64,000 bases of DNA from Bigelowiella natans CCMP2755 (Eukaryota > Cercozoa > Chlorarachniophyceae), in NCBI GenBank assembly GCA_000320545.1, contig ADNK01000825.1:1-64000 (forward strand), read 5' to 3'. Below the pieces are notes generated by a model. It was not told where the DNA came from and searched no databases. It saw only the letters and a list, made by a program, of their open reading frames with translations. This document shows, piece after piece, positions 24,588 to 35,502 of this stretch (position 1 is the first letter of the stretch; the number at the start of each line of letters is the position of its first letter). The position numbers and the translations under genes are program-made.

Positions 24588-26547
24588 GCTACTACTTTCA
24601 GGTGCTCTGCTGCTGCAATGGGTGCGGGGAAAGCTGCAAACACCATAAATGCAGGATCGCAAAACGATACATGATTTGAAACCTGGAGGGGGAGAGAGGA
24701 GAAGGGAATAAAGGCTTTGGGTAAGAGAGAAGGAGAGACATCATGCAATGCTAACATGGGTTCAATGGAGAATTTCGAGAAGACTCGATAATTGAGCCAC
24801 AAATATACATATAAAGGAAGAAAGGCTCGTAAGGATAATCGATAGCATCATCATGAATTCCAATATAAAGTGAATGACCCACAGCTCAGGACCAAAATCA
24901 CTACCTATCCTAGCTTTTTTTTTTATGAAACGAGGCCGTAGCGTACATATTTCTCAGGCCTCAATGCATATTCTAGACAGATCACAACGATCATTGAGCT
25001 GGCATTGGACAACCAGTATTGGGGCTTCATCAGGAGAGGCCAACTCGCCCCTTGTATCGATCCACAGATAACCCTGAGACGACGTACGCGCAAAAATATG
25101 GTGGATCCATAAAAGAGGGGAGGGTGATGGGATTAGAGGGCATGAAGGTACATGTGCTGGATAGGCGACGATAACTAAATGGAAAGGTATTTATCCTTGC
25201 ACTTTCGGCTGATTCTTGATGATGATGCAACTTCTATTTTTAGCTCACTGCTTCTTCTTCACGGACACATCACGACCCCACACCATCACACCGTGAAGAA
25301 GAGTATGGATCTTGCAACATAACGGATAGGCTGTAGCATCAATCGCCTCCAGGGTGGAAGTGGTCGATACCTTCGCAACAAGGAGGGATAGTGAGGGAGG
25401 ATAGATATGCGACAACGAGAATAATGATTTATGGTTATGATGGCGATGTGACACCAAATAACGATGACAACTAGCTATAGCCAGAACCACTGCCTACACC
25501 GACCAGCAAATGTGACGAAGAGACTTAGAGGCCACTCGTAATAACTCCTATGAGTTGTTTGGAGATGTGATGTTAGATCATGCTGCTGCTGCTGCTGCGT
25601 CATTTCCTAGCTTATCAGAGAGGAAAATCGGCTTTGGCCTGTGACACACCTTCTCTTCCATCTTGTTGATTGTCTCGCTAGAGTACTTCCTGGCATTGGC
25701 TCTCTCCGATACGTACTTATACGCGAACTAATGAGAAATACCCACCAGAATCTGTGTCGCCGTTGTAGTGATGATAATGCTACTGATCTACCTTTAGTTT
25801 TTCTTCACCCGACGAAGGAAGGCCAACGCCTCTTTGATCGATGTATGCATAAAGGTCTTCTATTGATTTCAGACTTGGGGAGGAAGGGAGTCCATAAGTT
25901 GCAATGGTTGCCACCTGAAAAGCAAATTTCACGTATGATTCACGCGAATAGTGTAGCAAAATATAGAAACTACCGTCGCTCCTATAAGAATGCTCACGAT
26001 CATACCGAGAAGTCTCAGAGGAAACAAGATGACAGAATTGAAGCTAATTCTCAGGCGGTCCTACAGTTATTCGTTGCTGTCAGATAATACGACAACCCCC
26101 TTAATTTCCGATGTTGGAACACACCATTTCTCCTATCCTCCATGTATCGTTCACGAATGGGTTCGACACGGGTCTTGGAAGTTTATCGTAAACAGAAAGC
26201 CTCCTCCGATGCATTCGGATCACTCTAGGACGCACGGTTTTGTGACCGCTAGGCCTCCGATCCACACATTCTCCCAAACGCCACCACACGTAAGAACCAG
26301 CACAGAGCTGTACTGAAAGGACGAACGTGAGGAGGAAATTGTATCCCGAGGCAAAGGCCGCGCGATATGCTTGCGCTACAAGAACGTAAAAGATAAGATC
26401 GTAGGAGTCGAAGGAAGTTGTTGAGCCCTGCATGGATGAGATTCTCTTCTTCGTTTTCTCCGTCGATTGGTTGTTGTGATGAAATCTGTTCGGATAGAAG
26501 GCAAGGGCAACGGTGTCTTCGTAAGACTTAAATTGACCATATTTCAT
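19073..26547 (-). CDS. EF-hand lysophospholipid acyltransferase (LPCAT-like)
   Basis: About 22 small exons; likely start ATG 26547 (MKYGQFKSYEDTVAL). Order of blocks: membrane-embedded N-terminus (near 26,330; ILFPLRLLGMIVSILIG near 26,000), IATYGLPSSPSLKSIEDLYA (25,797-25,917), RRLMLQPIRYVARSILFF (near 25,320), GYLWIDTRGELASPDEAPIL (near 25,040), acyltransferase motif I NHVSFCD (near 24,640), SALAVSQLPGLGSVVKAIQ (near 24,260), AVTFDRFSASSRHE, GWSHILIYPEATCTNGENLI (23,435 joined to 23,260; motif III), FKAGAFNPG, VQMIGVKYSGRFNPAW, PIYDPNLEEKKDALLYSRR and VTNHSFDDVKLQ. Then four EF-hands: LDTDKDGKLSRDDF, LDEDGDGYIDFRVY, FDVDGDGYLNLNEF (19,574-19,657) and VDTNKDGKIALEEF, with the C-terminal exon 19,073-19,225. 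This is the domain order of animal/algal LPCAT1/2 enzymes, which reacylate lysophospholipids in ER or lipid-droplet membranes. Phases agree across the EF-hand exons checked. Introns are packed with microsatellites. Confidence 0.9.
19700..19735. repeat. (AT)n microsatellite
   Basis: AT dinucleotide tract in an LPCAT-like intron. The same gene also has (GAT)n at 20,473-20,523 and 21,493-21,522, (AT)n at 22,719-22,755 and (AG)n near 23,950-23,985. Confidence 0.9.
20473..20523. repeat. (GAT)n trinucleotide repeat
   Basis: About 50 bases of GATGAT with GAC variants at the left. It lies immediately outside the EF-hand exon 20,422-20,469, in an intron. Confidence 0.9.
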
Positions 26548-26733
26548 ACCTGCGACAACCAAAAATGTTTGTCTTAATACGCTCTTCCACTATCTATCGT
26601 CAAATTCGAAGCTGCAGTCGCCGGACTCCACATCGGCACCATGAGCAATCTGCAGCGATTATAATGTGCTCTGAAAAACACTTTTTCGTTCACGAGACAT
26701 TTGGGCTTGCGTTGTTCAGTGTGCACATTGCAG

Positions 26734-26770
<37 letters not shown>

Positions 26771-27140
26771 GTTGTGTGTTCTTGTGTGAGCATGCTCACA
26801 GTTGCACCTGCTTTTGCATATTTGCTGTTTTTGTTTCAGTGACGCCCCAGGAGGATGTTGTGGACACTGTGGATTGCACTTTTTGCTCCGGTCATGGCAG
26901 AGTGGTGGAGTTTACCCACGTTCTCCTATTTCGATTGGTCGATTAGTTTCCTAGCAATGTAGAATGCTTTTGTTTGATAGTCTTGAGTGCTTCAATGATA
27001 AGGAATCCTCCCAGTCCAACGAGCTGCTCAGCTGGCGAAGTGTTCCTCGTCGACAAGTGCTATCTAATTTCGAAAACTGAAGTAGGATGAAATCTTAGCT
27101 TTAGAAATATATTTGTTGGGGAAAAAGCAAGTAGATGCTT
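26548..27140. promoter_or_regulatory. Head-to-head gap between LPCAT-like and LRR genes, with probable 5' exons
   Basis: Contains CTGCGACAA (26550-26558, reverse of TTGTCGCAG), a (TG)n tract (26,738-26,767), and a stretch opened by a TTTCAG acceptor at 26,840 that reads PQEDVVDTVDCTFCSGHGRV in one frame. That stretch may be a 5' exon of the plus-strand LRR gene, but its joining phase could not be fixed. Confidence 0.35.
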
Positions 27141-27531
27141 AATGCTACGAAGTCTTGATATGGACATATGTGTCATTACACGACCTCACATCAATTGTGT
27201 GTGTATTTGTGAATTTGTTGGTTGGTTAGTATCTTGGTTTAAGCAACAACCAGCTTGAATCGATTCCAAAGGAGTTATCCCAGCTGAAGAATCTGTCGGT
27301 CAGTCTAGTGCTCGGAATTGATATGGACATATGTGTCATTACACGACCTCACATCAAATGCGTGTGTGTGTGTGTTTGTGTATTTGTTGGTTGGTTAGCA
27401 ACTCTATTTATACAACAACCATCTTGAATCGATTCCAAAGGAGTTATCCCAGCTGAAGAATTTGAAGGTCAGTTCAGTCCAGTGTTCGATATTGATATGG
27501 GCATATGTGTCATTACACGACCTCACATCAA

Positions 27532-27570
<39 letters not shown>

Positions 27571-27922
27571 GTGAATTTGTTGGTTGGTTAGTATCTCCAT
27601 TTAGGCAGCAACCATCTTGAATCGATTCCAAAGGAGTTGTCCCAGCTGAAGAATTTGAAGGTCAGTTCAGTCCAGTGTTCGATATTGATATGGGCATATG
27701 TGTCATTACACGACCTCACATCAAATGCGTGTGTGTTTGTGTGTGTTTGTGTGTGTGTGTGCGTGTTTGTTTGTTTTTGTTGGTTGGTTAGTATCTCTCT
27801 TTGGGCAACAACCATCTTGAATCGATTCCAAAGGAGTTATCCCAGCTGAAGAATCTGTCGGTCAGTCTAGTGCTCGGTATTGATATGGGCATATGTGTCA
27901 TTACACGACCTCATATAGCGTG

Positions 27923-27953
<31 letters not shown>

Positions 27954-28025
27954 TATTTGTTGGTTGGGCAGTATCTCGATTTAAGCAACAACCATCTTGA
28001 ATCGATTCCAAAGGAGTTATACCAG
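27141..28025 (+). repeat. Tandem array of LRR exon+intron modules
   Basis: Five units start at 27230, 27399, 27592, 27792 and 27972 (spacing 169-200 bp). Each has one 69-bp phase-0 exon (last one 54 bp) and an intron sharing the phrase CATATGTGTCATTACACGAC, a (TG)n tract of varying length, and the end TTGGTTGGTTAG (the last ends TTGGGCAG). The first intron copy (27,160-27,229) has no matching exon in front of it. Confidence 0.95.
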
Positions 28026-29198
28026 GTGAACTAGATAGTGTTCAGTACGGTACATGATGTTTATGTAGTTTTGGGAAACAATATTTCAGTATTTATATCA
28101 CGGCATTGCGACGCTTATTTGTTGGTTAAAATTAAGTATATGGCGGTTTTATACTCGAATTGATAGGGAATTTCTTTCAAAGGGGTTTTCGCATTTTTCG
28201 TCATGCTGCATAGTGCTATATTTTGTATCGATTATTTTATTTTGAATCTCTTATTTTAAACATTACTATCCTGATCTTGGCAACTGGACGCCGAAGTTAA
28301 ATATGAGCCACAACAACAAGGATGAGCTGCTTCCCTGGGAATTGAGATATGTTGACCCGAAGGTTTGACCAGAATTAACGTGGCCTTTTAGACATTGTAT
28401 TTTTTGTCCTTTCTCCTGGCACCAAGTCAGATTGATACAATGTTTCTTGCTTGTTGCTGAACATACCGAATGGTTTTTTTGGGGGGGGGGGGGGGAGACA
28501 AAGTCCAACATGCTGGATTTAAGGGGAAATAGGCTCAAAATGATACCGGAGTCATTGCTAAAGTCTTGTAATCTTGAGGTGTGTTCGATGTGGTTTTTTT
28601 GGTGCTTGTACCAAGGATGAGATTTATCATATTGTATTTCAAGAGTGACAAATACGTCAATTAGTTTTCAAAACGACACGTTTGCGAATATTTATGCCAC
28701 TATAATTATCACTATTTTGATTTTATATGTCATAGTAGCGTTTGTACCCTGTTGGGGAGTTCATCCTAAATTGTTTTTCAAACACCTACCCCTGCAAATA
28801 TTATTCATCATATGGACAGAAAATTCATTTTGATGGCAAAGAACTGATCACAATGAGCTACAACGAAGTCGTGCATCTCAATGAACAAGGTCGCTGCCAT
28901 GACTTTAATAATATTTATCTATCAACTGTTCCTCATCGTATCTGTGTCATAGGCCTAAAAACATGGCTAATGGCCCTGGCAAATATGTACGAAATCGACG
29001 AAATGCATATCAACAAGGTTTTATCTCTTGTTCAAGTGCAGAAACAAGCGCTAAATAAATATATGCCAAATAAGATTTATATCGAATCTGATGAAACGTT
29101 TGCGCGTTCAGTTGATGGGTGAAGAGTACTCTGCGATGGATCTTGTGCACATTGAAAAGGAAGAGCTAATGGAGGTTTTCACGAGTTATACAGCTTAG
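27230..29198 (+). CDS. Leucine-rich-repeat protein with exon-per-repeat array (5' end unresolved)
   Basis: Exons 27230-27298, 27399-27467, 27592-27660, 27792-27860 and 27972-28025 each encode one 23-residue LRR of near-identical sequence, e.g. YLHLGSNHLESIPKELSQL. Downstream exons continue with diverged LRRs: LNMSHNNKDELLPWELRY (about 28,297-28,362) and MLDLRGNRLKMIPESLLKSC (about 28,505-28,578). A mixed C-terminal region follows (KELITMSYNEV, LKTWLMALANMYEIDEMHIN). A frame reading MKRLRVQLMGEEYSAMDLVH continues to a stop at 29196-29198. Plant/protist LRRs of the IPKEL type usually bind proteins; no kinase, transmembrane or TIR domain was found. The N-terminus is probably in 26.6-27.1 kb but was not resolved. 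Unlike the minus-strand LRR gene at 13-15 kb, the repeats here are near-identical at DNA level, which points to recent duplication or gene conversion. Confidence 0.72.
28481..28495. repeat. Poly-G tract of 15
   Basis: One of the longest homopolymers in the window, directly after a run of 7 T. It lies just upstream of the LRR exon at 28.5 kb. Confidence 0.95.
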
Positions 29199-29229
29199 CT
29201 GGCAATTCAATGACCTAATAATATACTGT

Positions 29230-30560
29230 GTCGATGTGCATCTCTATCATGTGCAAATTTTCCATGGGGGATGCATAATACTATGTAATTTTGCTCATTC
29301 TTCTATCTTCAGCACACGGATGTACGTACATTTCGTTGAAAACATGCGCACTGATGGTGTTTGTGCGCTCAACCAGGTCATTGGCAAGAGAGGCCCGACT
29401 TCAAAACTGCACCGTTTGTTCTCGAATTTGAAATCAAGAAACGACCAAACATGTGCTTTCTGACCATTTAAATTTCTCAGCAAAATGCAAATGGTTTTCG
29501 TGTTGCAGTATTTGTGGTCCGTTCTCCCAAATCGATTCACATGTCATTGTGTTTGTTGAGGTTTTGACAGTGCTAGACTGTGCCATGTTGATTTTGTGTA
29601 GCATTCAATTCCTCGATTTTGTGCTGTCATCAACGCTTCATTTGTTGCATCATTCCAATCGCATTCAAAAAGCACACGCTGAACGTGCATGTGCACCTAA
29701 TCGACCTCTCTAGCTCTGCATGCTGGGGTCTGTGTAGCAAGCGTATACGTGGTCACGTGCTCATCAACAATGAATGCATCATCACATGAAACTTTTGCTG
29801 AAATCATTTTGCTTCGCCTTGCATGCCCTGTACGTCGCTCCACACATCGCTAGCGTTGTTCTCGGCAATCACACATCAGCACGCCATACATGTGGCAGTC
29901 GCATTCGCTCATTGGAACCCATACATCTAGCCATGCATGATGGATGCATGCGGCATGTCGCTTCCCACATGGCGTGTGTTGTGTTGGTAGCTAGCGCTAT
30001 GGCTAGCTAGCTGGCTAAAGCATGCATGTGCGCAGCTGCTTGTTATGAGACGGATACGATGTAATGAAATGTTTAAATTTTTCAATGGTCATCCTGATGT
30101 AGTAGCTGTGCAATGCAGCGGCTACATAACAGCGCTCAAATTGTTTGTATCTGTTTGTTACAATAAGCTGCTTATTACTATTGCATGTTGATCGAGATTC
30201 TGCTGTTGGGATAATGGATGATCGCGATGAAACAGCAAGCACATCTTTGTGCAAACGAACTTGCGTACAAGTCTAGCTAGAAGTGTTGCAGTCGCAGCGC
30301 TAGATCGTCATCAACTGCGCAAGTACCATAAGCCAGTCTAGCTAACTAGCAGCTTTTAATGAACACGACCTAGCTAGCTAGCTAGCTAGTGCAATGAATT
30401 CAATGAAGAAGAATTTGCTTTCTCAACAATTAGTTAACGCCCACGTGCATGCATGATACCATGCCCATTGGCTAGGGAAAACCACAGCTAATCGAGCTAC
30501 GCACAGTTGCAAGTGAAGACTATGCTAGAGTGGACTTTGACAACACAAGCAGGCTCATCA
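29230..30560. other. CTAG/TGCA-rich intergenic island D
   Basis: Tail-to-tail gap between the LRR gene (ends 29198) and the secreted repeat gene (ends 30907). Over 20 CTAG tetramers by eye, including (CTAG)5 near 30,370-30,390, with many TGCATG and CATGCA words. Open frames here lack family similarity. The part 30,560-30,906 shows nothing recognisable apart from (CAT)n at 30,875-30,895. Confidence 0.75.
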
Positions 30561-30906
30561 TTATCAATCGCACCCGCACGACAGTAGTCAATTTGCAAGT
30601 CGATGAGGTGATCAACTAGCATTGGTTGTCCGATGACTCCGTTCGTGGGCACAATCCTAGCAACACTGGTCTTGAAAATGAAAAATGAGGTATGGTTGCG
30701 ATGGGGATGAGAGTCCAGATTTGAATGAAAACGCAACGCATGTTATCACATGCAGAAAATTGCGTCCATCGATATGTCGATAGGACCCTCCCCTCTTAAC
30801 CGTGTCTGTACAATCAATCAGTGCGCGGAATTTTAACCTCCGCCACTGCTATTCTTCTAATATATTTGACCGATCATCATCATCATCATCATCATCGCCG
30901 TCGTCA

Positions 30907-31513
30907 TTAAACAAGGGTCTTGATGAGCTTAGCCAACTCAAAGCCGAAGCCAACCCAATTGCCCTCCGAGTAGTCCGTGCACGCGGCACCGACCTCCTTC
31001 TCAATCTCAACCCCGTTGATGAGTATGTGGAGAATCTGCTCAATCCACGATATCTCCGGCGCGACGCCAAGCTTCACAGCGAGCTTCTCAAGAAGGTCAG
31101 CGAACTCCTGCATGTGGCAATCCCCAACAGAGTTGGACACGGCAGTGAATCCCTTTCCTAGGTCAGCAAGCCCCGCTTTAATCGCATCCTTGTCGTGCTG
31201 CCAGTGGAATATGACGCTTTGGTGAGAGTCGTGGAACTGTTGATATGCGTCACCAAAATCGGTCCAGGCACTCTTAAGGTCGGTCTCACACGCCTTGAAG
31301 CTGCCCTCGATGTCCCCGAGGAATTGTAGAACGCCAACCACCATGTAGCAAATGTCCGATGTGCAGGCGTGCCCTTCTGTCCACTGTGCAAGGTCGTTCA
31401 TTACCTCTCCAAGCGACTGCCCGACGGCCCTAGTCAGAGGAGGGAAGCAACGAGTGAGCGACAAGGTAAGAAAACGAGCCACCATCTTTCTTTTGTATAT
31501 TCTTTTTTTCCAT

Positions 31514-31586
<73 letters not shown>

Positions 31587-33634
31587 GCCGAGTATGTTTA
31601 TGTCTATGTGTGTGTGCGCGCGCTCGCGCGCTGTGATCAATGCAACACAAACAGGTTGACATCTTCATCGCTACGAGTCACAGGTTGACATCTTCATCGC
31701 TACGAGTCACAGGTGCCACGGCAGTTGCAATTACTGCTACCTGTAGTCGTGGTGTTCGAAGGCCTGGAGAGTCGCGTACAGTTCCTCGTAAAAATCAGTT
31801 CCGTGCACCAGGACTTTAGTGACGTCATCGAGGATGGTGGTGTTAGCAAATCCAAAGACGTTCGCTTCCTGCTCGATGTACTTGAGCTCATCCGTGATGC
31901 CACATCCCGTCACAGCCTTGGAGATCTCATTCAAACCCTCGGCCCATTCGTTCACGGCGCTGCCGATCTTTTTCTGGCCGAAGTACTGCGCGCCGGCGAT
32001 GAAAGCTTGGTTCGCGGCATACAGGTCCTGCTTGCAGATCGAGAGGTCTTGGAGAGCTATGCCGAAAGCATGGAGCAAACCCTCGACGACTTTGCACACG
32101 AATAGGTTGCACTTGGAGCTGGCGACAAGATCGGAGAGCGTTCCGAGGTCGTTCCCGAAGGCCGCCCAGTTTTGGGCCTTGAAGTCCTGAGAGGCGCGCG
32201 CAAGGTCATCCGTAACATCCGCTCCTTCAACAATGATGGAAACCACGCTGGCGATCTCAGCAGATACGGCTGACCCACCGAGCTTCTTGGCAGTGTCTTC
32301 CAAGATCTGGGCGAGCTCGGGAATGTCGCATGCCGATACAGCGCCTGCTAGCTCCTGGACGCCTTGCGCCAAATAGCCCACGGCTTGGCCCAAACTCCCA
32401 CTCTCGAAGCGACTCATAGCATTTTCGATGTCATACCAAGCATTATCCGCCTTGCCGGAGCACTTGGAGAAGTCTTGGAGTTCGAGTTGGAAAACGCCGA
32501 GGAGCCCCTCGATGACAATGCAGGCCTTGGTCTTGCAGTTTGAAGCACGAAGCGACTGGAGGAGGCGGCCAAGCATCAGACCCGCCTGGTTGAAGTCTCC
32601 AGAGGCGATTGCAGTGATGGCTTGGTAAAACTCGTCGTAAACATCCGCGTACTTAACCACGATCTGGTATTTGCCAGACACCTCTTTCACAATCGCTGCC
32701 TCGAGCTTGGGCGCAACCTTAGCGAGGACGTTAGCAAGAGGCTTTAGCCCGCATGCGTCATTTGCCAGCGCCTGAGCGAGGTAGTCGAGTCCCTTGGCCA
32801 TGCTCTCGACTGATTGCTCAGCCTTCTTTTCCTGCCATAGGTCGACCGCATACGTAAGGTTTTGGATCGCTGGCTCAATTGCAGATTCGCAAGGTCCGAC
32901 GTCCTTGGCCACCGCCTGAACAATCTGAAGAATGCCGTCTACGAGCTTGCATGCCTTAGAGCTTCCGCATCCACCGAAGACGTTTGAAAAGTCGTTTACC
33001 ATTGCGCCGATGGCGTCCCCAATGTCAGAGGCGCTGCCAGAGCGGACAGCGGCGCTCAGAGCCTCGATGTCCTTCTCAAGGTCGCTCGCGCCAACAAGAA
33101 TTTCAACGGCCTTATCAAACCCGGCGGTGGAAATATTTGCCCATCGGATGGCGGCAGCAAGGGCGTCAAGGCGCGCTTGAACCTGCGGCACACCGCAGTC
33201 CTTTACAGAGGATGACAACGATGAGATCGCGCGTCCGAGGGAAATCACTGCTGTCGTGTAGTTCTTCCCTTCGAAATCTTGAGCGAAATCTTTAAACTCG
33301 TGGCCAGATCCAGAGATATCTTTCACGCACCTAGAAAAAGCGATACGATGTTGAGACATGAAGGGAATGATGAGTAGCTATTCAGCAACGAAAAAATGGA
33401 TATTCAAAAAAAGATTTACGTTTGCGTGTCAACGCCAGAGACGCCAAGAAGCTTGAACACCACGTTGAGGATCGTTGCAGCGTCGGGAGTAGGAATTTCC
33501 GCACGAATGTGAAGAAGCGGGTTGTGAAAGGTGGTGTTGACGTGCTGCTGTTGTCTGGTGACGAGGGACATGTCGAATCCAGACACAGCAACCGCAAAAA
33601 GAAAAAGAGCTAAGGACTTAGAGGAAGCCATCAT
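30907..33634 (-). CDS. Secreted protein with four-Cys alpha-helical repeats (775 aa)
   Basis: Three exons: 33420-33634, 31741-33330 and 30907-31429 (stop 30907-30909). They total 2328 nt, exactly 776 codons, with GT-AG edges and matching phases. The N-terminus MMASSKSLALFLFAVAVSGF is a signal peptide. The mature part consists of about 4 homologous helical units with a fixed pattern: C-x4/5-C-x19-C-x43-56-C. Examples are CKTKAC, CNLFVC and CTSDICYMVVGVLQF as the first Cys pair, then a later Cys before a LEDTAKKLG-type helix. Only a few N-glycosylation sequons (e.g. NYT, NIS, NLT) are seen, and no transmembrane anchor. I do not recognise a named family. The even Cys count per unit suggests two disulfides per module, outside the cell or in the secretory path. 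Reading the third exon as a separate paralogue is wrong: it completes the last repeat in phase. Confidence 0.85.
31519..31583. repeat. (CT)n(AT)n compound microsatellite in intron 2
   Basis: CT and AT tracts inside the 31430-31740 intron of the secreted repeat gene. Confidence 0.9.
31653..31711. repeat. 29-bp tandem duplication
   Basis: Two exact adjacent copies of a 29-bp segment that begins AGGTTGACATCTTCATCGCT. They lie near the donor end of intron 2 of the secreted repeat gene. Confidence 0.9.
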
Positions 33635-34254
33635 GTGTAACCTAGTAGTGGGGGCGTCAATCTCGTTTTTGAATACCTGTAGACCAACTTCACATGAATA
33701 CAGGTAAAACTAACCCTTTCACCCAAAAACTGAATCCCCACCCACCATCAGACGCAAATATATTGTGCTGTAATTGTATTCTCATGGTTTTAAGGAGGAA
33801 CGGTTCATAATAATGTATTCTCATGGTTTTGAGGGGGGGGGAGATGGACCGAGAGAGCTCTTTGGTTATTGACTACTACTGGTTAACGAAGTCTGGAGGT
33901 TGGCGGCTTTTCCCAACAAAATGGTGATCTTTTATACGAAAGACTACACAATATTGTTGTCGCAGTATAACAACGAGATCACCCTAACCCCAACCCAAGC
34001 CCTAAGCCATGTTGGTTGGAGAAACAGTTCTAAGGTGTTGCCCGTTTAAATGTTGTCGCTCTGTCAAAAATGACGAGTGTTTTTCGAAAATGGAACGTCT
34101 GGAAAAAGAAAGAGTAACGCGGTAACTGAAACCTTCTCTGCACTGGTGGGAGGTTGAACGAAACGAAAGGCGACATTATCTCTCTCCCTCAGCCGTCAGC
34201 CATTCTTCGACTCGGAAGGAGCGTAGAACGAAACAGCTGTTGTAGCACTCCTTG
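33635..34254. promoter_or_regulatory. Divergent promoter region
   Basis: Separates the secreted repeat gene (minus) from the plus-strand gene that follows. It holds TTGTCGCAG at 33957-33965, a G9 run near 33,833 and a degenerate telomere-like C-rich patch at 33,983-34,010. It lacks the island words. Confidence 0.45.
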
Positions 34255-34677
34255 ATGCCTGGAGTCGGGACTGAAGGGGGGAACGAGAAGAACCGTGTGA
34301 AATTTCAGCCAATGGAGGCAGGGGATCTAGGTGAAGATGAGGAGGACTACGACGAACCTGGCAACGATGAGGAGCAGGAAAACTACGATGAACCTGGAAA
34401 CGATGAGGAGCCGGAAAATGACGACGAACCTGGCAACGACGAAACTGAACCAGGGAATCTAGGTGATGGCAATGAAGGAGAGGTTCCTCATTATGGTCGT
34501 AGAGAAACCCTGTCGTTGCACTCAATCCGCCAAACAACGATGCTCGACGGTGGCGCCCGTGCTCAAAAAATGAAGCTTTTCGAGGTGCAACACCCATCAA
34601 CCTGTACACCGTGTAACAAGCAGCATCGTCAGTTGCTTCCAACAACTTTTTTGACTGTGCCACATGAATTTGCGTGA
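34255..34677 (+). CDS. Acidic repeat ORF, probable first exon of the next gene
   Basis: ATG at 34255 opens a frame with a repeated 12-residue acidic unit, DEPGNDEEQENY, in about two and a half copies (34,350-34,460). Differences between copies fall mostly at third codon positions of this plus frame, which argues that it is translated. The frame stops at 34677, but GTGAGA at 34673 is a good donor. The only phase-consistent acceptor I see would leave a 24-base intron before the TFQFFTAENGLESK frame, so the join is doubtful. A longer minus-strand frame over the same bases is Arg/His/Pro-rich and is judged a shadow. Confidence 0.5.
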   Translation: MPGVGTEGGNEKNRVKFQPMEAGDLGEDEEDYDEPGNDEEQENYDEPGNDEEPENDDEPGNDETEPGNLGDGNEGEVPHYGRRETLSLHSIRQTTMLDGGARAQKMKLFEVQHPSTCTPCNKQHRQLLPTTFLTVPHEFA

Positions 34678-34710
34678 GAAAATTTGGAATTTTAAAGTTC
34701 TACCCTATCT

Positions 34711-35435
34711 GAAATGACACGAGCAACCTTCCAGTTTTTTACGGCCGAAAATGGCCTTGAGTCGAAGAAGTCTCTGACCAAGATCGAGTTTGAGCACGTG
34801 CTTGAGAAATTAATCATGCAACTCAAGTAAGTGGTGTACAATTGACGTAATACGATGCATGGAAGGGAGGGAAGGGGAAGAGGGTTCGTATCTTCGTCGA
34901 ATTTTCTAAGATAAAAAGCGGATGTGCGCTACGGTATTGTGAAGTAAAACATCTATGCAGGTTACCTAAGTCTCCATATGTGAAAACAATATTTCGAAAA
35001 TTTGCGTTGGGTTCTGTCCCTAAAAACATCAAGGTATGTTGTTTTTCAGCAGCTGCTGCGAGTGGCAGCGTTTTTAGTTATTGGTTTAGATTTCATTATT
35101 CCTGACCTGCCCGAATAATGTAAACAGTACACACTCAAGAACACTGTACGTATTCATAATGGTACATGTGATTAACTCTCTCATTCCCCGCCCCTGTAAA
35201 TGCTACTTGACAATCTGCTACAGGCGAAGATGGCAGTTTCAGTGATTGAAAGTTTGCGGGGTGCAGTGCCGCGCACAATGTCCAAAATTGATGCGTCCCA
35301 GTTTAAAGCTGTTCTAGAAGATCTTACATTTAAAGTCTTCAAGAAGCTCAGCACTGACGCTAAAAAGCTATCTTCCGATATCGCAGCTGTCCTCTCCTCA
35401 TTCATGGTGCACCCCCTACACTCACTCTATGACAT

Positions 35436-35502
<67 letters not shown>

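Noticed and set aside
19734-25500. Minus-strand EF-hand exons first read as a voltage-gated ion channel.
   Set aside because: The NHVSFCD motif, the YPEATCTNG block and the full exon order identify an LPCAT-type acyltransferase.
27404-27815. Minus ORFs with (TH)n stretches.
   Set aside because: They are translations of (CA)n opposite the TG tracts of the LRR introns.
27141-28025. Possible CRISPR-like array of regular direct repeats.
   Set aside because: The repeated part contains a translated LRR exon with GT-AG borders; the spacing comes from exon plus intron duplication in a eukaryote.
31713-33295. Several plus-strand ORFs over 80 codons.
   Set aside because: They are antisense shadows of the secreted repeat gene, whose minus frame gives a 775-residue repeated protein.
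34196-34663. 155-codon minus ORF rich in Arg, His and Pro.
   Set aside because: Repeat copies diverge at third positions of the plus frame, so the plus strand is the likely coding one.
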